From positions 1 through 5,897 of the forward strand of contig PIVH01000408.1 in the NCBI GenBank assembly GCA_003354225.1: a DNA stretch of 5,897 nt. The letters run 5' to 3'. This stretch comes from Globobulimina sp. Taxonomy: Eukaryota; Foraminifera; Rotaliida. The translations under genes and the position numbers were made by a program. Positions 1 to 5,897 of the stretch are shown here, in pieces (the first letter of the stretch is position 1; every line of letters begins with the position of its first letter). The notes under the pieces were generated by a model. That model made no database searches, was not told where the DNA came from, and saw only the letters and a list, made by a program, of their open reading frames with translations.

Positions 1-329
1 TGTACTTCAAAAAACTTTTTGTAAAATTCCAAAATATAAACTTGTGATTTTTTGGATTATTGTTGCTAATTTAATCATCAATTAATTTCGGAAACGAGTA
101 GATTCAAACAGTTGTTGAAAAAAAAACAAAGTCATGAAAAAAAAATGTCATGAAAATATTTCAGAAAATTCAACATTGTTTTTCTAAATTCTATTTCTAT
201 ACAAACTCCAACCATTATATTCGTGGTTTTATATGTTACATCTTTGCACAATAAAAAATTTGAAATGGAAAATATTGTAATAAAACTCCTCTTTAATATT
301 GACTTATTATTCATGGCCAAAATCTTAAA
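1..329. other. AT-rich stretch without a supportable gene
   Basis: No convincing coding region is visible on either strand. The stretch is A/T homopolymer-rich, with runs of A around 118-127 and 137-145, and has a small direct repeat in which the ten bases gtcatgaaaa occur at 131-140 and again at 147-156. It lies just downstream of the minus-strand open region ending at 330, so its right part probably holds the 3' UTR and poly(A) site of that transcript. ATTAAA, a variant poly(A) signal, reads on the minus strand at 297-292, about 33 nt past the stop. The short open frames here (such as a 62-codon minus-strand one at 132-320) are hydrophobic or low-complexity and look like chance. Confidence 0.5.
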
Positions 330-902
330 TCAAACAAATAAATATTTTACATCATTAGAATTGTTTGGTAATTTACTGAAAATACCTGATATTTGGTACG
401 GCTTATCATTGGAACTGTTCTTTATCATTTTTTTTATTATTTTTTGTGATTTATCCAACAATTTCTCATCATTTTGTTTATTATGTTTTTTTACTTTCTT
501 GTTTTTTTGTGTATATTCATCTTCAATTTCACATAATATCTCATTATTAATATTTGTATCGATATCATTTTTCATTTTTTTATCACTCCCTTTCTGTTGA
601 TTGAATGCAATAACATTATTTTCAAATTGTTGAGTTGTGGATGGTGTGAGACTCAATGCATTTGTATTATAATTGGTGTGCGAGTCAACTTTTTTTCCCT
701 CATCATTGCATTTCTGATTTCGATAATTTTTTATTTTCGCATGCAGTAAATACCAATGTTTTTGCTGCTGTAACCAACCAATTGAAGTTTTATTTGCTTT
801 AATTGATTTCTTCAACTTTGATATTTCCGGTTGTAATTTATCAGTTGCACATATTGCAAATGTAGTGGACAATTCAGGTTTGGTTTTGTTTTCATTCTCG
901 CG
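330..902 (-). CDS. Lys/Asn-rich hypothetical protein region, probable 3' exon of the SAM/coiled-coil gene
   Basis: Product unknown. The frame is open on the minus strand from 950 down to the stop at 332-330. I begin the exon at 902 because bases 911-903 read TATACACAG, a good splice acceptor, and the coding-like text starts directly after it (RENENKTKPEL). There is no ATG in this frame before the middle of the region; a start at 872 would need TTG. This makes it more likely an internal or terminal exon than a gene of its own. It encodes about 190 residues: a first third with mixed hydrophobic and basic residues (a possible helix around SKLKKSIKANKTSIGWLQQQ), then a low-complexity, highly charged K/N/D/E/Q-rich tail. 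I see no known domain. It follows the 941-2002 gene on the same strand, but the frames are offset, so the donor site is uncertain. It could also be a separate gene whose first exon I cannot identify, or a chance open frame. Confidence 0.45.
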   Translation of the reverse strand, partial: RENENKTKPELSTTFAICATDKLQPEISKLKKSIKANKTSIGWLQQQKHWYLLHAKIKNYRNQKCNDEGKKVDSHTNYNTNALSLTPSTTQQFENNVIAFNQQKGSDKKMKNDIDTNINNEILCEIEDEYTQKNKKVKKHNKQNDEKLLDKSQKIIKKMIKNSSNDKPYQISGIFSKLPNNSNDVKYLFV

Positions 903-972
903 CTGTGTATATTTTTTGCCATATATTGTTTTTGTTTTTGTTATAAATGATCAAATAAGTCACACAACATAC
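903..972 (-). other. candidate 70-nt intron in the minus-strand gene
   Basis: Read on the minus strand, position 972 starts GTATGT and the stretch ends TATACACAG at 903. This is the same donor as the well-supported intron at 4464-4521, with a near-identical acceptor and a similar short length. The inner sequence is A-rich low complexity (repeated aaaaac units), unlike the flanking coding text. The problem is frame: excision here leaves phase 1 and gives a stop four codons later (892-894), so it does not join the 941-2002 frame to the open region at 902-330. An alternative phase-0 donor, GTACGT at 1084-1079, would join them in frame with a 182-nt intron. The acceptor looks better founded than either donor. 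Confidence 0.4.
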
Positions 973-2002
973 CATTATTACCGTCTTCTGAATGATTCTG
1001 CTCAGTAATTGTTATAAATGAATCAATATCATTCTCAATGTCTTTGTTTATTGATGGATTAATAGCAAATGGCACATGACGTACATCATCATCATCAGAC
1101 TTTTTTTTCTCATCATTTTCATTGTGATTTGATGTTACAATAAATTTATTAATTTGTTTGTCAAAACTGTTGATTCGTTTAACTTTATCAATAAAATCAG
1201 TTTTTGCATTTTGCGCAATTTCAACAATTCTTTTTTCGCGCTGTATATCGATTATTAATGTATGGTATTCATCAAATTTATCATTGTGTTTACTATATTC
1301 TTTCATAATATTTTTGCATTCAATAATTTTGCTCTTGAAATGTTTAATTCCTTCATTAATAACAATGCACTGATCACATAATACAGATTCCATTTTATTT
1401 ATTTCATTCAAACTTTGTGATTTCTCATCATCTAATTCTTTGTGATATGCTTCAATTTGTTTCTTCAAATCACAGCTTTTTTGTTTTATTACTTGTCTTA
1501 GCTCGTTTATGTAGACTGAGACATCCATTTTATTCAAGTCATTCAAACATTTTCTTTGATTTGTTTTAATAATATCGTTGTTTGAAGCAACTTTAACTTC
1601 ATATCGACTCTCAATTTCTTTTAATCCATCTCTTAATTTCTTCATATAATTTGCATATTGTTGTATATCTTTCATAGTTTGGTCTTCCTTCGGTGTTGGA
1701 ATAATAAACGTTTCTGTCTCTGATTCCAATTGTTTCTGTCTCTCACATTCTAATTCTTTGTCTAATGCTTGAATCGCAGCAACAATGCGAAACATTATGT
1801 TTTGGTTTGCAAACTCGAATAGTCGCTTATCTGTGATTAAAGAGGCAAAATTTGGGTTTTGTAGCGACAGATCCGTTAATTTGTCCATATTATGATCAAC
1901 AAATATCTTTTTTAAATGTTTAATGTTATGTGTACTCAACCAATCATCCATTGCCATCTTACAGTCATCTCCTTTTGTTGTGCCTATTACTTGATGTGTC
2001 AT
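941..2002 (-). CDS. SAM-like domain and coiled-coil protein, paralogue of the adjacent plus-strand gene
   Basis: As an uninterrupted frame it encodes 353 residues. Residues about 19-82 form a SAM-like helical domain: WLSTHNI, then FVDHNM, LSLQNPN, LITDKRL and a last helix ending AAIQALDKE. After a short linker with IIPTPKE (100-106), residues about 108-285 are a long charged heptad-like coiled coil. A conserved block, KIIECKNIMKEYS (225-237), is followed by DEYH and QREKRI. The tail after 290 is acidic and low complexity (D4 at 303-306). All these blocks have counterparts in the same order in the gene at 2054-3751, so the two are paralogues. SAM domains usually mediate protein-protein self-association, and a coiled coil suggests oligomers; the specific role is unknown. 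No SPRY domain is present. The ATG at 2002 is the first in frame, but alignment with the paralogue also fits a start at Met16 or Met18 (about 1957 or 1951). The 3' end is uncertain: the gene may splice into 902-330, either from 972 or, in frame, from 1084. Confidence 0.8.
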   Translation of the reverse strand: MTHQVIGTTKGDDCKMAMDDWLSTHNIKHLKKIFVDHNMDKLTDLSLQNPNFASLITDKRLFEFANQNIMFRIVAAIQALDKELECERQKQLESETETFIIPTPKEDQTMKDIQQYANYMKKLRDGLKEIESRYEVKVASNNDIIKTNQRKCLNDLNKMDVSVYINELRQVIKQKSCDLKKQIEAYHKELDDEKSQSLNEINKMESVLCDQCIVINEGIKHFKSKIIECKNIMKEYSKHNDKFDEYHTLIIDIQREKRIVEIAQNAKTDFIDKVKRINSFDKQINKFIVTSNHNENDEKKKSDDDDVRHVPFAINPSINKDIENDIDSFITITEQNHSEDGNNGMLCDLFDHL

Positions 2003-2053
2003 TTTTATATAGTATAATATAATTATTTTCCTTTACTTATTAAAGCTCACACA
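2003..2053. promoter_or_regulatory. shared bidirectional promoter spacer
   Basis: Only 51 bp separate the two divergent ATGs. The spacer is almost pure A/T from 2003 to 2028, with overlapping TATA-like tracts at about 2006-2022 (TATATAG, TATAATATAA) readable on both strands, then a pyrimidine-rich piece and CTCACACA just before the plus-strand ATG. If both ATGs are used, the two genes must share promoter elements and have very short 5' UTRs, which suggests co-expression. If the minus-strand gene starts at Met16, the spacer grows to 96 bp. No factor site is recognisable beyond the TATA-like tracts. Confidence 0.55.
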
Positions 2054-3751
2054 ATGTCTGGCTTTAATTTTGAGACTTGGTTGCAACAAAATAACATTCA
2101 TGATCTAGATGTCAAACAAGCACTAATTGAGCATAATATGACTACATTACAGAATTTATCACTGCAGAATACAAATCTCGGCGCATTTCTCACAGATTCT
2201 CGATTAATTACTAAAAGAGATATGGTTCAATCCATTATTGTTGCAATTCAGACATTTGATAAACAGAAGAATACGCAATCAAATGATATATATATTATGC
2301 CATCACCAAAAGAACACGAAGCTATGGCACAAATACAAGAATATACGGATTTTATGCATGACCTAAAACACGAATTGACTCAAACACACAACAAATACAA
2401 AAGTGCGAAAATTTCAAATAACAATGCAGTTGAAAGAAAACATAAGAAATTTTGCGATGAATTGAAAAAGATTCAATGTGAAATCAGCCAACAATTAAAT
2501 CGATTAAATACAAAATTAAATGAAAAAGAATGTGAATTAAAGCAAGAAATCCAACAACATACAAATAAGACAACTGATTTTAATCATGAGTTTATGTTAA
2601 AGCATGAAAAAGAAACCAAAGAAATTGATGAAACACGAAAACATTACGCAATGAGCATCCATAAAGCAATAAAAAATTATAAAAATAAAATTGTTGAATG
2701 TAAGAATATCATAAAAAATCACAGTATAAACAGTGAGAGTGAATATGGTGAATATCATGGATCGTCCAACAATGTGGAACGCGAGAAAAAAATTGCTGAA
2801 ATTGGACAGGATGAAAAAAAGCATTATGATGCTGCAATTAAAGAAATTGACATTGATAAACAAAAAATTGATGCGTTTTTCCAACAAGATTTGCAATTAA
2901 AAATAGGAAATATTAGCTATTATATGCATGTAAACAAGGAATTGTACCAAGGCATTGCAAATAATATCAATTCATTGTGTCATCGCTATAATATCAATTC
3001 ACATATATCTCAAAGGAAAGAACTGCAAATTACTGTCAACAAACAAAAACAAGAAATAATATCATTAAACAAAGAAATTAAACAACTTACTAACAAATTA
3101 GACAAAGGTCTATACAGAAAAAGCACTGATTATATTCGACCGTTTAAATTATGGGATTCAAAATTATGGAATGTGATATCGACTGTAAATAAAAGAGTGA
3201 TATCGATACAGGCAAAACACACAAACTATCACTCATCGAAATCGTCAATGCTTGTTGCGGATTGTGAGCGTATTAATGGATATAATGAAGGTGTTCATAA
3301 ATGGTCAGTACAACAAACAAATGCTGGTCAATCACTCATAAATGGTGAGGGAATTCGAAGTATGATAGTTCCCCCGGAGGTGGTTCGAAGTATTGGTGTA
3401 ATATCACCCCGCCGTGGTTTGAAGAATATATCTTTGGTATTGGCAGATGGTGCAAAATGGGGTAATACGGGCCCTCATTTTGATGGACAATCTGGAAATC
3501 CCATATGGGGCTATAATCAAACGATGAGTGTTGTATTGAATTGTACTGGAATTGAATGGAAAGTATTGTTTTATAAAACTGAATGGAATTGGAACGACTC
3601 AGGTTTGGGTTGCAAGACAACACTCGTAAAACAAGATTGTATCGCAAAGAATAGATCTTATTATTTTGCTTTAGTTATTAACCCAAGTGTAGTTGATGTG
3701 GATCTACGTTATATGTCTGTAAAAACGCCAAAAGCGTGTAAAAATGTTTAA
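2054..3751 (+). CDS. SAM-like, coiled-coil and SPRY/B30.2-like protein
   Basis: This is a single open frame of 565 residues ending in TAA. Residues about 4-70 are a SAM-like helical domain (FETWLQQNNI, LIEHNM, LSLQNTN, FLTDSRL, VAIQTFDK). Residues about 85-278 and 318-352 are Lys/Glu/Gln/Asn-rich coiled coil, with a conserved block KIVECKNIIKNHS (212-224). Residues about 365-557 resemble a SPRY/B30.2 beta-sandwich: GVHKWSV (413-419), RSIGVIS (445-451), a strand pair MSVVLNCTGIEWKVLFYK (491-508), and NRSYYFALVI (533-542), matching the family's W-x-V, IGV, D/C-x-x-x-W-x-V-x-FYK and TYYPA-type positions. SPRY domains bind protein or small ligands. The layout recalls TRIM proteins, but with a SAM-like module and no RING or B-box, so ubiquitin-ligase activity is not implied. 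The start is chosen by alignment to the divergent paralogue. The protein lacks a signal peptide and membrane segments and is probably cytosolic. Confidence 0.88.
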   Translation: MSGFNFETWLQQNNIHDLDVKQALIEHNMTTLQNLSLQNTNLGAFLTDSRLITKRDMVQSIIVAIQTFDKQKNTQSNDIYIMPSPKEHEAMAQIQEYTDFMHDLKHELTQTHNKYKSAKISNNNAVERKHKKFCDELKKIQCEISQQLNRLNTKLNEKECELKQEIQQHTNKTTDFNHEFMLKHEKETKEIDETRKHYAMSIHKAIKNYKNKIVECKNIIKNHSINSESEYGEYHGSSNNVEREKKIAEIGQDEKKHYDAAIKEIDIDKQKIDAFFQQDLQLKIGNISYYMHVNKELYQGIANNINSLCHRYNINSHISQRKELQITVNKQKQEIISLNKEIKQLTNKLDKGLYRKSTDYIRPFKLWDSKLWNVISTVNKRVISIQAKHTNYHSSKSSMLVADCERINGYNEGVHKWSVQQTNAGQSLINGEGIRSMIVPPEVVRSIGVISPRRGLKNISLVLADGAKWGNTGPHFDGQSGNPIWGYNQTMSVVLNCTGIEWKVLFYKTEWNWNDSGLGCKTTLVKQDCIAKNRSYYFALVINPSVVDVDLRYMSVKTPKACKNV

Positions 3752-3843
3752 TTTTGTAAAATATTTTGTTTTGTTTTTTTAATGTAATTTGACTGTTTAG
3801 GTTCACTTCTTTTGTGATTTGCAAATCGTTTCTGGTATAATTG

Positions 3844-3849
3844 AATAAA
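3844..3849 (+). terminator. candidate poly(A) signal AATAAA
   Basis: A canonical AATAAA lies 92 nt past the TAA of the SAM/SPRY gene and 61 nt before the next ATG, in a 159-bp spacer (3752-3910). It is the only AATAAA on the plus strand between these genes. In such AT-rich sequence the hexamer could occur by chance, so this is a placement guess. Confidence 0.35.
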
Positions 3850-3910
3850 ATGTATACAACTTAAGTTTTTTAACCTTACTCAAAAACACAGTTGAAAACT
3901 ATTTGGAAGC

Positions 3911-5237
3911 ATGTCTTTGCAATTGACACTTGGTTTTTATTTGATAATTTCATCAAATAACGGGGAGAAATTACGAGCTGAATTCGAGCAAAGTATTGAA
4001 ACTCATTGGAATGACACCGTTTCAATGTTTTTAACTGTTGATACAACAACAAACATTGTTGACATTATTATGACAGGTCCATATGGCCAATGGTTTGGAA
4101 TAGGTTTTGGTTCATCTATGATGAACAACACATATGCCATAGTAGTGTCAGATTTTGATATAATTGAGGAGTTTATAGTTACAGAGTACAAGCTCTCTAA
4201 AGGTGAAGCAGGCAGTATATGTACGGCCGGTGGTTGCGACCTCACTCCATTTTGTTGTAAAACATATCTAATTGAAGTATATGAAGGTTATGTTGTCGAT
4301 GGTGGAAGAACAGTAACACTGCAACGGAATCGTACTGGAGAAACAGATGACCATTACACATTCCCTGATACTGCTACAAATATTGATATTATTTGGGCAT
4401 TTGGTCATCAGTCAGGTAATACTTATGCATATCATGGGACTGCGGAAGAAAAAGCTCGTGGATGTATGTTTACTTTTGGTTGGAACGCTGAATTTTATAT
4501 ATATATATATATTATATACAGCAAGCACAATATATCTCGGTCCAACAATGCGTCCAACACCAAATCCAACTACAGAAGAGTTTCAATATTTTGATAGTGT
4601 AGAAAAAGAGTGTAATTTCTTTAATCGTGATTATAATGGACCAATGGCAACGGATACATGTTTGAAAAGTGTTGATTATGGTTCGACTATGATGGATTCA
4701 ACGATTTATGAATGTGATGCTGAGACGAATTCGAATTCAGTGATTGCAAAAGCATTTTGGTGCAATGGTGAAAATTGTGTTGGAACTGTTGATAATTGCG
4801 CAGAAAAGGGATTATTGGATGCTGCAATATATTCAACACTTGACGGATATGACGCAAATTATGCAAAATGGAATTGTTTGGGAAGGAATGATTGTGATAA
4901 ATTAACAGTTAAATATGAATGTTGTTTTCAAAATAGTTGTTATGGAGGTGATACTGCTGATAAATATGAAACAACATATATGCAAAATATGTGTTGGAGT
5001 CAACATGAAACAGGAATTGTGTTACATTGTGAAAATGATCAGTTAATAATTGATCAGTATAACTATGCAAACTGTACTGAATTAGTTAGTTCTGAGCCAT
5101 ATGATAAAGAATTACATTTTGATGTGACAGGTTGGGAAAGTACATGGTGTGATAAATTTTCATATGTTTGTAGTAGTGTTAAAGGGAAATGTGCTACGAT
5201 AGCGTTTTGGTGTTTGTTTTTATGCTTAATTCATTAG
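3911..5237 (+). CDS. DOMON-domain, Cys-rich probable surface protein (two exons: 3911-4463 and 4522-5237)
   Basis: Joining the two exons gives 422 residues. The start is the first ATG after an in-frame stop at 3893-3895. The N-terminus (LTLGFYLIISS) is a short hydrophobic stretch without a basic n-region, a weak signal peptide at best. Residues about 35-190 are a DOMON domain, a secreted beta-sandwich known to bind heme or sugars: TGPYGQWFGIGFG, TYAIVV, a mid-domain Cys cluster (CTAGGC, FCC), and the last strands NIDIIWAFGHQSG, TYAYHG and RGSSTIYL. A Pro/Thr linker (about 191-205) leads into a Cys-rich region with 17 cysteines at 215-408, which I do not recognise as a named family. The end, ATIAFWCLFLCLIH, is hydrophobic and follows a Ser/Gly-containing stretch, as in GPI-anchor signals; a short membrane segment is an alternative. 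A cell-surface or secreted role is inferred; the ligand is unknown. The lack of a strong signal peptide leaves open a missed 5' exon. Confidence 0.85.
4464..4521 (+). other. 58-nt spliceosomal intron in the DOMON gene
   Basis: The stretch starts GTATGT (4464-4469) and ends ATACAG (4516-4521). The exons are in different frames, and excision at exactly these bases (phase 1, joining T to CA as a Ser codon) links them without a stop. It also restores the final DOMON strand RGSSTIYL, as expected for the family. Without splicing, the first frame drifts into a repetitive FYIYIYIIY peptide and stops at 4592-4594. CTGAA at 4489-4493 is a possible branch-point area. A TA microsatellite fills 4496-4512. 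Confidence 0.88.
4496..4512. repeat. TA dinucleotide microsatellite inside the intron
   Basis: Seventeen bases of alternating T and A (8.5 units) lie just upstream of the acceptor of the 58-nt intron, serving in place of a polypyrimidine tract. The length is likely to vary between strains. This would alter intron length but not the protein. Confidence 0.85.
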
Positions 5238-5262
5238 TTTGATATAAATTCCTTTAAAATAC

Positions 5263-5897
5263 TCAAAATGAAAAATATTTATCATCTTTCAGGTAGATTT
5301 GAAAAGACTCACTCATATCTTGCAATATTTGAAACAATTTTGCTTTTCCGTCACAATCAATATTCAAATGTTTCACCAATTCATCCGCACCAATTCCATT
5401 GGCTGCATTACTCACTACTTTCTGAACCACCATACTATTCACTTCAACTCGCTGACCAACATCAATCCGATTCTTTTCATCAACATTATCCACACATTTA
5501 TTCTCTCCATATTTCATCATTCTCGCTCTTGCCCCAAAATCAACGCCCGACAAATCCATCAATCGACGCGTAATGACACCAAATCTAACTCCAAAATGCT
5601 GTCTCAATGGTGTCACACAACAGTCCCTATTCTCAAATAAACACAAATCCTCTGCAACACTCCACTCTTTATCCTCGAGCTCATATTCAGCCAATCCATC
5701 CGACACTAAATGCTCTCCAAGACATTTAATTTTATGTCGTCCAAATTCTCCAATTATGTCTGCCAATCTTTCGTGATTTTTATTATGTGTATCACGCAAA
5801 TGAGCCAACCGGCCCATGACTGCACTCTCCTTTCTTCCAAATGCCTTCGCAATGATTATCACACATACATGTCTCTGTTGCCATAGCTTTTCATCAT
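5263..5897 (-). CDS. probable DNA-binding protein with Myb-like HTH motifs, 3' part only (5' end off the window)
   Basis: The frame is open from the right edge to a TGA at 5265-5263, giving the last 210 residues; no start is needed inside the window. Two similar helix-turn-helix motifs are visible: IAKAFGRKESAVMGRLAHL (about 15-33) and LRQHFGVRFGVITRRLMDL (about 97-115). Both share FG, then a small or hydrophobic pair, then RL and a final L. The second is preceded by WSVAEDLCLF (78-87), the W-x-x-x-E-D-x-x-L pattern of a Myb/SANT-like first helix. The last 55 residues (VVQKVVSNAANGIGADEL, then a hydrophobic helix and FQIYLKDDKYFSF) look like a winged-helix fold. Such modules usually bind DNA, so a nuclear role in transcription, replication or repair is inferred. 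Any N-terminal catalytic domain would lie outside the window. Base composition appears less AT-rich than the neighbours. The stop is 25 bp from the convergent DOMON gene stop, so the 3' UTRs must overlap. Confidence 0.75.
   Translation of the reverse strand, partial: DEKLWQQRHVCVIIIAKAFGRKESAVMGRLAHLRDTHNKNHERLADIIGEFGRHKIKCLGEHLVSDGLAEYELEDKEWSVAEDLCLFENRDCCVTPLRQHFGVRFGVITRRLMDLSGVDFGARARMMKYGENKCVDNVDEKNRIDVGQRVEVNSMVVQKVVSNAANGIGADELVKHLNIDCDGKAKLFQILQDMSESFQIYLKDDKYFSF

Noticed and set aside
132-320. Minus-strand frame of 62 codons with an ATG just downstream of the stop at 330
   Set aside because: Low-complexity AT-rich sequence with no domain and no support for expression; likely chance.
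223-600. Plus-strand open frame of 125 codons, very hydrophobic (F, I, L, S)
   Set aside because: It begins at GTG and is the antisense of the K/N-rich minus-strand region. T-rich complement of Lys/Asn codons automatically reads as Phe/Ile/Leu.
941-953. Programmed -1 frameshift joining the 941-2002 frame to the 950-330 frame
   Set aside because: The overlap is only 10 nt with no convincing slippery site, and the bases that follow look like intron. Splicing or an assembly indel is simpler.
1080-1100. GAT-type trinucleotide repeat on the minus strand (Asp run)
   Set aside because: Only four units encoding D4; too short to call a repeat feature.
3336-3647. Minus-strand frame of about 103 codons inside the SPRY region
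   Set aside because: It is antisense to a well-supported domain and has repetitive SIQF/YNSIQ text without domain sense.
3852-3891. Possible 40-nt 5' UTR intron (GTATAC to ACACAG) before the DOMON gene
   Set aside because: The motifs are suggestive, but there is no coding frame to test it against and such matches are common in AT-rich DNA.
4347-4523. The hydrophobic leader upstream of the Cys-rich exon read as a signal peptide of a separate gene
   Set aside because: This text is the out-of-frame reading of DOMON exon 1 and of the TA-rich intron. The DOMON frame over the same bases is clearly the real one.
5268-5776. Three overlapping plus-strand frames in the right part of the window
   Set aside because: They are antisense to the minus-strand HTH gene, with Ser/His-rich composition and no recognisable motif.
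1-5897. Prokaryotic or giant-virus origin
   Set aside because: The frame-restoring GTATGT/ACAG intron, TATA-like starts, lack of Shine-Dalgarno sites and eukaryotic domain types argue for a protist nuclear genome. No viral hallmark gene is present.

Overview
This is an AT-rich, very compact stretch that reads as the nuclear genome of a unicellular eukaryote (protist). Four points support this. At least one spliceosomal intron is well supported: it starts with GTATGT, ends with ACAG, is 58 nt long, and its removal completes a protein domain. The domain types (SAM-like, coiled coil, SPRY/B30.2, secreted DOMON) are eukaryotic. TATA-like tracts, not Shine-Dalgarno sites, precede the starts. TAA, TAG and TGA all act as stops, so the standard code fits. 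I cannot name the lineage from the sequence.

Layout, left to right. Positions 1-329 are AT-rich with no supportable gene. Positions 330-902 (minus) hold a Lys/Asn-rich open region that begins at a good splice acceptor. It is probably the 3' exon of the next gene. Positions 941-2002 (minus) encode a SAM-like plus coiled-coil protein. A 51-bp spacer with TATA-like tracts separates it from a head-to-head paralogue on the plus strand (2054-3751), which has the same SAM-like and coiled-coil parts and a C-terminal SPRY/B30.2-like domain. After a 159-bp spacer comes a two-exon plus-strand gene (3911-4463 joined to 4522-5237) for a probable surface or secreted protein: DOMON domain, short Pro/Thr linker, Cys-rich region, hydrophobic tail resembling a GPI-anchor signal. 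Twenty-five bp beyond its stop lies the convergent stop of a minus-strand gene that runs off the right edge. That gene carries two FG-type helix-turn-helix (Myb-like) motifs and a possible winged-helix end.

The most interesting parts are the divergently transcribed paralogue pair, with a TRIM-like layout in which a SAM-like domain replaces the RING and only one partner has the SPRY domain, and the unresolved splicing at the 3' end of the minus-strand partner. Functionally, the pair may form coiled-coil homo- or heteromers with one ligand-binding (SPRY) and one SPRY-less subunit. The DOMON protein probably acts at the cell surface and the right-edge protein probably binds DNA. No shared pathway is evident. 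No CRISPR array, rRNA, tRNA or insertion sequence was seen.
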